64,000 nucleotides of DNA, from positions 3,906,001 to 3,970,000 of the forward strand of contig NC_057764.1 in NCBI RefSeq assembly GCF_010389155.1. The letters run 5' to 3'. This DNA is from Erigeron canadensis. Its lineage: Eukaryota; Streptophyta; Magnoliopsida; Asterales; Asteraceae. The notes beneath the pieces were generated by a model. It searched no databases and was not told the origin of the DNA. It saw only the letters and a list, made by a program, of their open reading frames with translations. Below are positions 1-12,684 of this stretch, one piece after another (position 1 is the stretch's first letter; the number at the start of each line of letters is the position of its first letter). The translations under genes and the position numbers were made by a program.

Positions 1-1012
1 ACAAATATTAAAGAATTGTTGAATCTCTATAAATTGATAAAAAATAAATTAATAACCTTGATAAAACTAATAAATTTGTCCGTTTCTAATTTAAGACCAG
101 TATAAAATTTGACCTCAATCAATAAAATAATATGATAATAACTTTTTTAAAATCTTAATATATTTATATTGATCCAAACGAAATTATAAATTAATAATTA
201 TTAGAATTATTCTAAATTTTTAGATTGTTTAGTAAAAAGCTACTTATTTTTTTGTTTGAACTTCAAATATGTATTGAGCTTATCTTTAAATCTTCTTGTT
301 ATACTCAAGAGTTGCGGCATTGTTTTTGTATCTTTTTTTTTTAACCATAAAAAGTTATGAAGAGTTATTGTCATTTACAATGTTTCTTTTTAAAGCTATT
401 GAATCAACTTCGTTATTAACTAGATTTTGAATGATTCGTCATAATTTCTTTAATGTTTTCAATATCATAACATTCATTATTCACATTAGGTTAAATAAGC
501 AAGTGATTCATATCCAATTTGTGTTGATAATGCATACTCGTAATCAAGTTCTCAAGGTCATGAATGTCATTTTCACAACTTATATCTTAAAATCTCTTTA
601 AACTAATAAAATATTAATTTATTGATGTACTAATATCTGATTAAATTGATAAAATATTCCAATTCTAACATTATTAATTTATAGAGATTTTACTATACTA
701 ATTAACGTGTCAAGTTGGCAACGCATGTCTGCATGTTCCCTTTTTACTTGTTCAATTTTTATAACTTTATACATCATATTTTTAAAAGCTTAAATTATCT
801 CATTTACTTATTAATTTATTATTTATGTACTATAATATTGATATATTATCTTATTCTTAACTTTCATTTGTTTTTTAGCAGTGAATGTTTTAGAATAAGC
901 TATATATATTTTGTTAAATTGATAATTAAAAAATTTAAGTTTTAGCCGGCAGTTTGCTTTTAATCAACCAACATTAATCAAAAGTAAAAAAATGTAGTTC
1001 AACTTTATATAA
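1..1012. other. AT-rich intergenic DNA, no gene seen
   Basis: Very AT-rich sequence with frequent stops in all frames. I see no protein homology, RNA gene or clear element ends here. Confidence 0.6.
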
Positions 1013-1020
1013 TTATATAA

Positions 1021-1210
1021 TGGGAAAAGTGAATATAAAGTTGTCCGTCACTTAAGCTTAGGTGTGGAACCCTCACATACAAATTTTTTAATATTTCTTG
1101 ATTAATAAATAAATACTTGGGCCCCTATGAATTTTGTGGATTCAAAAAAACGATATATAAGTATTCCACACCTAAGCTTAGATACCTAACAGTCTTATAT
1201 TCTCATCCCC
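1021..1210. mobile_element. 190-bp MITE with long TIRs and 8-bp TSD
   Basis: The two ends are imperfect inverted repeats of about 50 bp. The left end starts TGGGAAAAGTGAATATAA and the right end, read in reverse complement, starts GGGGATGAGAATATAAG; both then reach AAGCTTAGGTGTGGAA. The 8 bp on each side are identical (TTATATAA at 1013-1020 and 1211-1218), so this is a target-site duplication. There is no coding capacity. An 8-bp duplication fits hAT or Mutator derivatives; the long TIRs lean toward Mutator. The AT-only duplication lowers its weight slightly. Confidence 0.8.
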
Positions 1211-1218
1211 TTATATAA

Positions 1219-2675
1219 CACGTTGTAAAATAAAAACAAAATGGCATGCATCATTTTAATAAATTTTATTAATTTATATTTATTTGTGATTATGAATAAC
1301 TTCAAATTTTGAAATGAAATTTTAATTTTAACTTAATTAATTAAACATTGTAATTTTTTTTAAAAAAAATAGTTTGGTTGGATTGTTAATGGGAGTGAAA
1401 AATTAGATTTAGTTAGGTTGGATAGATTTAAGAGAGAAAAATCAATTATTTAATGAAGTTGGGTTAGATTGTGAATAAGGATGATCTGATAGCACTTTTG
1501 GATTATTAACTCCAAACAATAATAATGTTCAAAAAAAAAAATCCAAACAATAATCTCTTCCCAGTATTGATAAAAAAACATTGGCTCAGATAGAAGCAAT
1601 ATCTTGTTTAAATAGTCAAGATCTCAAGATTAATGATAGCACAATCTGAACTGATCTAACCGACTCGATTAAGCCAACAAGGCTATAAAGACTAGAAGCT
1701 GAACCAATTTAATACTTGATCAATAGCACAACAAAAGAAAAATCGCAAAATAACCTAGTTACTTGAATCTAGTAACCACCAATCTCATTTATTTATACTT
1801 TCGGTCAAGGAGCAACGAAACATAAAGGAGAGATAAACATGTGCAACTTAAACTTTATCATCAAACATTCAAACTCGCCACTAAACCAATACATAGTTAA
1901 TCATGATCAACAGTTTTATCAAACTTCATACATATGTTTTCTTATGCCATACCACTAAAAAGTCGAAGGGAAGGCGAATTATGAAGCTTGATTTATGCTT
2001 TGTTCACACTACTTCACTTGGAAACATATTCGATCATAATCCTGTACTGGCAGTTGAGAGAGTAAAGCTTAACAATATAAAAGAAATGGTCACATAACTT
2101 TTATTAAGAGCCTATAGGCTAACATCTTAAATTTTCATAGATAATAATTATACCCCTGAGAATGGCTGGCTACTGGAGACACAATAGTTACATTGTTAAA
2201 AGGATAACAAAATAAACACCAACATAAAATCAAGCCTCCGGACTACTAAAATGGCCATTGTAAACATTCTTTTTTGAACAGTCCTCATGTCTATAACCAA
2301 TGCTGCTATAATCAGTCACACCCATGAAAGGGCATCAGCCCAACCTATCCTAGTCCTAACCAAGCGGTCCTGTAGATCATGGTGCGTGGAGAGAAATGAT
2401 ACAATGTAGCTTACCCAATGGCACAGTTGGAACCAGTAAAGTCTACTTGACAGTGATGCCTTACATTGATGCCAGGGCAAAAACAAAAAAAATAAATTAA
2501 CTCCTCTTTCAATTTACATAATTTTCTTTTTAACTAAAAGCATAAAATAAAGGAAGAAAAAAAGGAAAGAAACCCGGAAGCCAAAAGCTCAGACCGTGTA
2601 CCAACCAAAGACTCGACATAAGACAGAACCATCACTTGTTTTGAGGATATGAAGAGGACTAAAATGGTTATTGGG
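1219..2675. other. intergenic DNA and 3' flank of the SNF4-like gene
   Basis: No gene is seen. The part nearest 2500-2675 lies just downstream of the minus-strand stop codon and probably holds that gene's 3' UTR. The rest is AT-rich, with no recognisable domain. Confidence 0.5.
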
Positions 2676-5600
2676 TTATCCAAGCAAAAACTTGAATAAA
2701 TCAGTTAATGAAACGATTCCCTCTACACGTTTGCTTCCTGCCTCCACTATAACAAGTCTCCTAACTCCTGAAAGTAATTAAAGAAATGATTTAGTAGTGT
2801 ATGTATTAAAACATTATTTTGGGCAACTTTCTGTTGAACATATTTTACATGTCACATGTTACCCATTCCCCATTTTAAATATTTATTTTACTTGACCGTT
2901 TGAGATGAATCACAATTCATATCACCCCATTCCTAAATGCTAGTTGATGATTCAAAATTAGATGTTGAACTTAGTTACCGGGAATAGCGAGCCTGTCCAT
3001 TACTTTATGCAGCGGATCAGTTCTCAAACACATGTGACATCTTTGTCCGTTAAAAAAGCCATAAGTTGCACTTGCTTCTTGAGTAAGTTGTAACGCCTGA
3101 ATGTATATAAATGTATACACGTCTATCAGGAACATTTTGGACATAAATTACAACTTGAGGATAGAATTACATAATAGAAATGGCAGGTCACAAAAGATGC
3201 ACTGGCCTTGTAAATGCAATCAAGCAAATAAATTTCTCTTCTTGGAAAACAAGAACTAAGCTCCTACCCACCTATATTTACACCATCTCAACTCTCAAGC
3301 AAGACTTGAGCCCACGACCACTAGGTTGATGGGTCACACACAATACCTCTCGGTTAAAGGCCCCTAAGGTAATATCAAGTACTAGCTGTTACATTCCTAT
3401 AAAAACTAGAACTCATGAAATGTCCCACTACAATGCCTACATTTCCTCGGTCCATGGTTTCACTATTTTATGATTATCAAATGATCTTACGCTGATAATC
3501 AATCATGGTAAAACATTGCAATTGCATGGGACTCGCACAGTAAGAAATCATGTTTACAGAGCTACAAATCACAAATCAGATGACTGAATATGTATTGCCT
3601 ACCTGATGAATGCTCAGTTCATTGAGGTGAATTTGTGCATATGCTCTATCTTTTGCCAAAGCAGTGATATCGCTGTAAAAGTAAAATGCCAAAAATAACA
3701 AAATATATAAGAAGCAAATACATACAAGTACACGAACAATCTCAATTCAGTAGGCTAAAATTTACCTTCGGCAGTATATGTCCAGCAACGAGTCATTGTC
3801 ATCCACTATAGGCACTGCACTCACTTCGGCTGTAGCGGAACATAAGTATATATTATTAAAAAAAATACAACACCCACTGAAGAGTTTATTAGATATAATT
3901 CTTTTTGTGAATGAACTACAATATATGAAAATATTTAAGATAAAACATGAAATGTTTATTTTTATTGAAGTAAGCTTTTATACTTGTATGATGCACAACA
4001 AGTAAATCCGGTCATAACTTCAAAGAAGAGCTGAGTTATACACAATCTTAAGATGTAAACAGCCTTAGAGAAGAGACTATTAATCAGAGCGATATTAATA
4101 GTTCCATTAGAAATCAAATTTCAGACAGATGACATCATAACCTTGTAACAAACACCAAGTTATGTAATGATATATCAGCTACATACTTGATTGAAGCGAG
4201 AATTTTGAGTTACTGTTTTTTGTGAACAGCCAATAAGTCCATTAAAACTAGAGCTTGCAACAAAAACCCATTTACTTGTATTATATTTCAAACGGGTCAA
4301 ATGCAATAAATAAATTAAGTTTTGAAAAAAATCTAAAAAGAAAAAAAAGCCAAATAGTCAGACAGATCAGATGGGTTGAAAGTTAACAAAGCATATATTA
4401 TAAATACAACCTCCTAAGTTTAATTATTCAAAATATGAAATTGTTAATCAACTGTCGCAGTTAAATACTTTTGTTTGATGCATTCAACAGGGATCACCTT
4501 GAACTAATAAAGACAAGGCATCGCTAAGAGAGGCATTGGCTCTCAACATTGCTAATGGCCGTCCATTTGATTCCCCAATTTTTGGGACCCACGTGCCCAG
4601 AGGAATTGAGCAAATTGGTTGTTGAAGAATTGGCAAAGAGTCGTGTGCATGTTTAAAATGTCTGCAGATGCCTGAAATTGGTTTCTGTTAGTAATAGACA
4701 TTATATGCATATAATTTCAACCACTAGATGAAAAACCTACATTTTAGAACTCCGGTTAAGGATGCCAAATGTAGCAGCTGGGGGATTGAACCATCGTGTG
4801 AGATGATTGGAATAGTAGCAACCTTGTTTTGCAACAGTTTCAAAGCAACATCTTTTAGCGAATCATGGGGCCCAGCCTGCATACAATTATAGAAATTTAA
4901 AATCACTGGTACACGGTTTCACAGATTCAGATTCAAGAAGTTGTAAATATAATTATCATATTGGCCAAATATATAGCATACAAATAGACAATAAATGTAT
5001 AAAAATGAAGTTTCCAAGACACAAAGCACGAATCCAATTTAACTTGTATCACATTTCTTCAGGTATTACCATCATCCAAATTTCTACAAGTCCCATACCA
5101 CATTAGGTACAACATATGCTAGAAGAAAGATCAGTAAAATCAATCATTAGAGGTTTAGAGAAGATGAGTTACTATAATAATGATCAAAAGAGGCACTTAC
5201 ATCAATGAGACGTCTTGGATGCAATGATCCATTACCATCAAATTTCCTTGTAAGCTGTAACTTACCCTCTTTCCAAGCTGATATCGTATGCGTCTCAAGC
5301 TCCTCCTCTGTCAAATCCGATCCATGATTCCCCAGCTGAAGTTTGTTAATACACTTTAGTTGTTATTGTAAGAGAATCCCATTTAAGTAAATTAGATCAT
5401 TTGCTAATATAATTTGATCTGAAATATCTTGTAAAGTTTTGGGGGTTCCACTAATTAGTGATGTATCCTATCAGGATTCATTAGTTTACTGGAAAATTAT
5501 CATTTTTCAACTATTGCAAATATCTAATACTTTCATTGAAGACCATTACAATAATAAACAGCAAGGGGACTATGAGCAGTTACATAACAAGTTACTCAGA

Positions 5601-8600
5601 ATAAGCTATACCTCTCTAAGAATCAAGATGAAGTCTAACGGACTAAGTATTCCGACAAATCGACCAACTGCATGGTCCCAAAGAGGGGCGACTGAAATTC
5701 CCTGTGAATAGAACCATGTTCAGTTAGCCATTCACATCACACTACAGTGAGGCAGTATTCAGTAAGCATGTGACTTTACTTTAAAGAACCCTAACAATAT
5801 CTAGAAACGTATAACTGGAGAATCAAGTTTACATTTAGTTTGAAGAAGATTTTAAGAAGATTAGGTATGTACTTTAGAACAAAAATCCATGGGCAGATTC
5901 TTGAATGAGCATCGTGGACTTTAAACATTGAGCTCTATCGTAATTTTTGATGATATAATTAGTGCATATCATATTCTTGTTTACAGAAGATGTCCTGACA
6001 ATTTTCTCACTGTAAGTACAAACAAGGCCATCTACCAAGCTAACGGGATGGACAAAATTGTAAAAGTTCAATTTACAGGGCTTAAGAATTTATATCGATC
6101 ATGTTTCATGAGAATGACTTTGCAAATATACAAGTTTAAAACTTTGAGGAGTGGACGGATATAGTATCAACTGGCAATTTCTACTAATCAACTATTTTAA
6201 CTTTACTGAAATAGAAAACCTCTGGACATGGTTGTGATATATGTTTCTGTAAAGAGTTTTCCATGTGTGTGATTTCAATCGTTTATATGTTATACATAAT
6301 ACAAAAGCCTAATACTCACCATATACTGATGTCATCTATGTGCCAGTGACTAATGTTATGCTTCATTGATACACAAGATAATCAGATTAAATGTTCAGAT
6401 GTTCATATGTATCTCACATATTGGACAACACAAACACTAGTTAACATAACATGGACCTAAAAACCAAAGAGTCTAAAAAAATACCAGAAACCTGATAAAT
6501 AAAGTTAATTTTGTTACCCTTCACATGGTGATAAGTTTAAAAAAAAAAAAAAAAAACGAAAAAAAAACTTTTATATCCCATGCTTAATATCAAAGCCGAA
6601 ATTCAAAGATATGTTTTCTTCCCGAATCAAGTTTAGAGTAAGTCTATTAAGTAGAGCCCTACTTACCTTTTGTCTAAATGTAAGTAATGTACTCAATAAA
6701 ATACCAATATCGTCAACAAACTTCAACATCTGTTCCAACATAAGTAATTTGGTAGCCTGCAGAACTGCTAACCTAAATTTTTTGAATATTACCTTAATAA
6801 GTGATTGCTTCCATGGAATATTACCTAAATAGGATTTTGGACTAAATCCTGTATTAAATACTCCACCCCATGTCAACCACCATCATCTCCATTCTACACT
6901 TCACCATCTCTCCTCGCCCAACTCTAGCAACCTCACCGGTCAGTCCGACATCTCAAAAATCTACAATCTCAACATCAGTTCCTGAAATCTCGAAAGTTGT
7001 ATTTGTTCAGATGTTCATATGTATCTCACATAATGGACAACACAAACACTAGTTAACATAACATGGACCTAAAAACCAAAGAGTCTAAAAAAATACCAGA
7101 AACCTGATAAATAAAGTTAATTTTGTTACCCTTCACATGGTGATAAGTTTAAAAAAAAAAAAAAAAAAACCAAAAAAAAATTTATATCCCATGCTTAATA
7201 TCAAAGCCGAAATTCAAAGATATGTTTTCTTCCCGAATCAAGTTTAGAGTAAGTCTATTAAGTAGAGCCCTACTTACCTTTTGTCTAAATGTAAGTAATG
7301 TACTCAATAAAATACCAATATCATCAACAAACTTCAACATCTGTTCCAACATAAGTAATTTGGTAGCCTGCGGAACTGCTAACCTAAATTTTTTGAATAT
7401 TACCTTAATAACTGATTGCTTCCATGGAATATTACCTAAATAGGATTTTGGACTAAATCCTTTATTAAATACTCCACCCCATGTCAACCACTATCATCTC
7501 CATTCTACACTTCACCATCTCTCCTCGCCCAACTCTAGCAACCTCACCGGTCAGTCCGACATCTCAAAAATCTACAATCTCAGCATCAGTTCCTGAAATC
7601 TCACATCCCATAACCAACCACTGCTCACTCCATCTTAATAGAGAGTTATATACTAAAATAATAAATTGACTTATAAAAACAAATACAACTTTCGAAACTT
7701 GTCTATATAAACTAATGATTGTTTTTATAAAAGTTTAATTGTTTTCAAGAATGTGAAAAAATATTTATATAATGAATGATTTTACAAATTAATTCGCAAA
7801 AAAAATACTTTTACTCCAAGTGGGCCGCATCAAGACTACTAAAAAGCCAAATGTTGCCACATCGATACATTTTCATCAGTTGTCAAGAACATCATGTAAA
7901 AAGGTTGTTGGTCATAATTCCACATAACTTGAAAGTACAATCTTCTAATGGCATTATAATGAGTATGTTACAAAGTACAGACTACGGACCTTAGGACAGA
8001 AGTGTAAGTAGATTGCTATTTACAAACTTTCCCTAAATACTAAGCATATCATGTTGCTAAGACCTTGGTCGTCTATTATGAAAGATTAATGATACAATAT
8101 CCTACAAATTCATTCATTGTAATAATCATCCTACCTACTAGATTGTGACACTTGTCAATATCAATGCATGAGATAGAGAAACAGAAATCGTCGATTACAC
8201 ATGTCAACAAGTTATAGTTTTGAGAGCATTTTAGGAGAAAAACATGAGACAATAAGGGTATGTTTCGCAAAACTAGCTTGTGGCTAGAGCTGGTAGCTGA
8301 TAGCTAGGTAGCTTATAGCTAGAGCTGGTAGCCTGTAATTGAATAAGTTGCTATGAGTGCAGAGAAAAACTTAAGACTATATTAAATCATAGGATTAGAT
8401 GATGATAACATAATCATAATAATTCTATTCAGACAGAAAACACATGTGAGCTAATATACGAAATATGATGTCTGGACAAACACCACAGAAAATCAACAAA
8501 CCACCATAAAATTTAAATCTAATGACAAAATCATGGAAAAATAGATTGTCAAAGTGAAGAAAATTATCGCAAAGATATGTTTCCGATAATCTTCCCAATG

Positions 8601-9929
8601 TTGAATGAAATGACAAGAAAACATCTCTCTGGAAAGATAGAAAGATATGCCTTCGATAAAATGGAATACTAAAATTAAATTATCCAGAAAATAAGAATCG
8701 GTAATGGGTTGAATTTAAGCATGCATGAAACATTTAATTCTGAAGACACGACTTAAAAGTTATTTAAGTCCTATGTGAGTATCAAAGAAACAAACTCATG
8801 AGATGATACCTGTTCATAGAGAACATGGAAAGCTTGCTTAACCGGTAGAGAAACATCCAAGGCGACAACCTACAGAACGCAAGGAGTAAAAACTAAACAG
8901 CTATACCAGCAATTCAGTATGAATATGTACAAATAACCTGAACACAAAAATAATTTAGACATCAAACCTTGCCAGATTCTGGAAGCAGGTCATAAGCGGT
9001 ATGTGTAGAAAGGAATACAGATATACGATGACGAGATAGCTCTACATCAGCCTCCATTACCTTTGGAACCGCCTCCTATAAAGTATTAATATTTTGAAGT
9101 TATATGAAGACAAGTAAGTATTCAGAAGAAGTTTTAAGCAACTGTGCAAGAGTGACACCAAAATACAGAAACATCACCATTTATTGAATTATTGACATAT
9201 TGTATACCATTGATGTCTACAATAAGCATTAGCGGCTACATGTGTAAACAAAAAACACAAGTTTGAAGTCCCGAGCCTATTGGCACAAACAATACCTCAT
9301 GAACGAAAACGCACACTATATTACTAGTAAGATTGAATTAACAATATTTACTTCGTGCATCCGAAAATAAATGTGCACCTTTCTATTATAGTTTGTCCAA
9401 AAAAAAGTATCCATCTTCAAAAGTAATATATTAACTTTACAATTCTACCCTTTATATTTTCTTTTCACAATATAGATTCTAAAAAACAGCATATATCAAG
9501 AGTAAAAATTGTTTTCTAGCTATCTTATGCAATGATTATAAATTCTGAAAATTTTGTGTGATTTCCATTGTGGCAACTTATGTTAGAGCAAATGGAGTTT
9601 CCTGTTTCTAAGTCCTCGAAAGCAGTTTAAAAACCCACATTTCGAACAAAAAAAAAACAAGCAAAATATAAGCAAACATATCATGTTAGTTACTTAGTTG
9701 CAAAATTAAGTTTTCAATCCCTTCCTCTTCCTCGGAGCACTAAAATGATACGCGCCACAACAATATAAATAAATGCATACATGGAAGTGAAATTAAGTAG
9801 TTAGCTAATAACAATCACATAAAAGAATCATCTTACCGAGTGATGAAAGGGATCACTATCGATTTCCATACTATCTCCACTAATGCCGGGAGGAGGAGGA
9901 GTTTCAGTAACTGGAAACCGAGGAATCAT
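2676..9929 (-). CDS. SNF4-like SnRK1 beta-gamma subunit, CBS domains only
   Basis: Eleven minus-strand exons join in frame: 9929-9837, 9075-8968, 8869-8810, 5701-5612, 5335-5201, 4876-4741, 4671-4498, 3829-3766, 3672-3603, 3096-2979, 2767-2676. All splice at GT-AG and total 1,140 nt (379 aa plus stop). The product matches the CBS part of plant KINbetagamma, the regulatory subunit of the SnRK1 energy-sensing kinase. Visible blocks include [53 protein letters not shown] and the family C-terminus [16 protein letters not shown]...FLLG. Four CBS motifs lie at roughly aa 65-160, 163-225, 245-305 and 310-378. Canonical proteins are about 100 aa longer because an N-terminal CBM/KIS module precedes the CBS part; here that module is only a broken remnant just upstream. 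I chose the ATG at 9929 because it is the first in frame, yet homology continues a few residues upstream of it, so the real start is uncertain. Intron 3 is 3.1 kb and holds a tandem duplication. Confidence 0.88.
6393..7602. repeat. ~600-bp direct tandem duplication inside intron 3
   Basis: Unit A (6393-6991) and unit B (7005-7602) are nearly identical, differing at a few bases and in the length of a poly(A) tract near 6540 and 7150. They are separated by 13 nt. A 17-bp sequence at 6991-7007 (CGAAAGTTGTATTTGTT) recurs in inverted orientation at 7678-7694. Each unit carries an open frame of about 100 codons on the minus strand that I do not recognise; it is probably part of a mobile element. 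Confidence 0.9.
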
Positions 9930-10030
9930 ATCAGCTTCTCTACCCACCGAGATTACGCTCAATTAGACTATCAACGTTCACCGTCCATCAGTTTACAATC
10001 CCCCGTTATAAAAAGACACACTGCACATAA
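9930..10030 (-). pseudogene. remnant of the CBM/KIS exon of the SNF4-like gene
   Basis: Read on the minus strand after an AG at the end of GTGCAG, the sequence gives AVCLFITGDCKLMDGER and then two stop codons. This resembles the family stretch that ends in the YKF-x-VDGEWR motif of the glycogen-binding module, in order C-L-G-K-DGE. After a frame change the bases just before the ATG at 9929 read [15 protein letters not shown], matching the family's transition from the CBM to the linker. The middle, including the canonical WRHDEHQP region, is missing. I infer a decayed exon. The match is short and made from memory, so a profile search is needed. Confidence 0.55.
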
Positions 10031-10399
10031 CTAACAGCACATTTAAAAATTAGAAAAGCAACGAAACCAATATATATATATATATACACACACATTTATT
10101 TCATAATGTAGTTTGTAACAAACATATATATACATAATCCATCATCAAAAAAGCAACCCCCCCAATAACAAAAAACTAAATTTTTGCATCATCAAGTTAA
10201 AAACTAAAATAATTGATATAAAAGTCCTAACATTTTTCATTGCACACTTAACTTATAGCAAAAAAGCTCAAACCCCATTAACTAAAAATCATTTTCCTAC
10301 ACAATCCCTAAACACCCACAAAAAAATTCCCATAAAAAATATAATCTTTCTATTCTTGGAAAACAATTCATTATATAAATAAATGATATAAGAAAATAT

Positions 10400-10990
10400 A
10401 AATGAAGAAGCAAAATGTGTTCTGACCGATTAATGAGTGTATTTCAAGAATTAGAGAAGAAGGGTGTATCAGGATAGATGGATTCTAAGCCGTACAATCA
10501 ATAAACATTTGATCCAAAGATGGAAATAATTAATTATAATTATAATTATAAAAAGAAAGGTGTGGAAATTGTTGGGGGATTTGGGAGTTGAGTAAAGAGA
10601 GAAAGAGGTGAGATGATGATGATGATTTTGATGATGAGAGTTATGTTCGTTTTATTTTTTTATTTTTTTATCTTATTTTATTTCTTTTATTTTTGGGATC
10701 GAATGTATAGTAGTGATACATATTGCTCCTTTGTCAATTGTCAATATGTAGTGATACATATTTGGTTTTATTTTCCTTAGTTGGATTATGATTTTGGTTG
10801 AGGTTTCGGTTGACTAATTAAACATTTTTATGATTCTGTTATAATTTTAGGGTGGAATTAATATTGTTTAAGGGTAAAGTTACTTTCAAATTAAAAGGGA
10901 TTTAACTTTATATGAGAAAATGATAATGGATGATTATGTCGGTGAAAATAGATGATTTTATACTTTTTGGCGGTTTCTTAATGGTGTGAA
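10400..10990 (-). promoter_or_regulatory. presumed promoter and 5' leader of the SNF4-like gene
   Basis: The minus strand has a CT-rich, leader-like stretch at about 10550-10620. It is followed by a possible donor near 10430 that would skip to an acceptor around 10015-10030. Upstream of 10640 the DNA is AT-rich. No CBM coding exon is visible here. No single TATA element stands out. Confidence 0.35.
10485..10508 (-). other. 7-codon uORF in the presumed leader
   Basis: On the minus strand an ATG is followed by six codons and TAG (MFIDCTA). It lies downstream of a pyrimidine-rich leader-like stretch (about 10620-10550). Intact family members often begin MF, so this could be the original start, now cut short, or simply a chance uORF. 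Confidence 0.35.
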
Positions 10991-11763
10991 GGATTAGCCT
11001 CACGCCACCAAGTGTTTTTATGAAAGTGTTTGTGTGTGTAAGAATGCATTAGATTAGGATGGATCTCATGAGGAAGTATTTATAGGTCTCCCATGAAGGA
11101 TCCAGAAGTTGGGCCTAACGGTGACATTAAGGAGTGGCCGTTATCGTCTGTCAGCTGTTGCAGCGAAGTCTGATTGGAAAGTACAAGTACGGTCTGATCG
11201 TGCTAGTGCACGTTCTAAATTGTACTATTTGTCTGCAACGTGAGCGTAGCCATCGGATCCTACATATTGATATTGGGCTCCTATGTCTTATCTCAGTGGT
11301 GAGTTCGAAGGGGTCTATAACCATCATTAGTGCACCTAATTCGTGGATACCGGAGGGTTAGCAATGGTACATCATCAAAGCCCCCAGCCTAGCATTATAT
11401 TCTTTTATAATGATGGGGTTAAGCTAAAATATTTTGAAAAAATTTTAAATTTGCTTACACTTGATATGAAAATTTTGAATGTAATAAACCCGGAGAGTTC
11501 AGAGAGTATTCTCTTATACTCTTCCCCTCCTAAAAAAAGAAGGAAAAAACTAAAAAATAGATTAACAGATTTGAATTTTCTAGAAATATATCATGATGTT
11601 TTGTTTTTATCCCATTATGGGTTTATTAATGGGTTCCACTTGTCGTGCTCGGAGTTGTCGTAATTAAAGTTTCCATCCTCGATACCCGGTGGAAAACACG
11701 TGGTGCCTTCTGACGTTACGTTGCCTCGAAACGTCCCATCACGGGCTACTGTAACATCTCTCT

Positions 11764-11774
11764 TTCCTATAAAT
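11764..11774 (+). promoter_or_regulatory. TATA box of the gypsy-type transposon gene
   Basis: CCTATAAATAC lies about 120 bp upstream of the first codons of the decayed element gene. It is followed by a CT-rich leader, the usual layout of plant retroelement and gene promoters. Confidence 0.55.
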
Positions 11775-11893
11775 ACTTCTCAATTTTATTTTTTTTCATT
11801 TCTCACTTTTCTCATATACCAAACGCTTTTTCTCTCGTTTCTACCGAATTCGTAGCTTTCGTAGCCTTCAAAACCTTTTAAGTCTTCTCTCTT

Positions 11894-12649
11894 TTGTTCG
11901 GATCATTCGCAGGTGTGTTTTTGCTTTCACTTTATATTTTTATTATGGGTAATAGAAAGGATCTATGCATAAGTTTCTGTTCTGTCACGAGGGACGAATT
12001 GGTTCAATTTTTAAAAAGTCATAGGTTCCCTTTAGGGTATCATTACACTCTCCGGACGGTAAAATTGTTCTGTATATGGCTATGTTTGAAGTGGCGAATG
12101 TCCGGCTGCCATTTACTACATTCTTTTGTGAGGTGCTTACACATTTTAAGTGCCACATCTCTCAACTTACGCCTTTCGGGGCCCTTCGTATAACAATGTT
12201 TGAGGCTATATGTCGTGCTCATGAGGCGGAGCCTACGGTGGATACCTTTCGCAAATTTTATTGCCTGGGTGCTGACGGGGATTAGTTTACTATTCAGAAA
12301 AGGCCGAGATCGAAACTTCTGGAGTGCATTTTTGGTGTGACTGCATCCATAAAGGGCTGGAAGAAAAGGTTTTTTTATGTCGATGCCTCCGTAGTACCCA
12401 ATGCATATCCTGCGTTGCTGAGCATGAAAGGCAATGCTCGCGGGACCCTCGCAGACCCTCTAACTAATATTGAATTTGACCCCGAATTGGTGGTAAAGTT
12501 ATGTAGGTCTACACTCAGTCGGACGCTACCAGAGGCCATTTTGTACCTGGCCAAATTAAGTTCTGTTTGGAAGTACCACCCGGCAGCCCCGAGGCTCGTT
12601 AACAAGAAACGGGAGGGTACGGAGGCTCCGCCCCTTTCTGAAGAATTTC

Positions 12650-12684
<35 letters not shown>

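Noticed and set aside
6571..7487. Pair of 101-codon minus-strand ORFs as genes
   Set aside because: They are the same frame in two units of a tandem duplication inside an intron, with no recognised homology.
8270..8345. MITE suggested by AGCTTGTGGCTAGAGCTGGTAGC-like words
   Set aside because: The words repeat locally, but no second terminus or TSD could be found.
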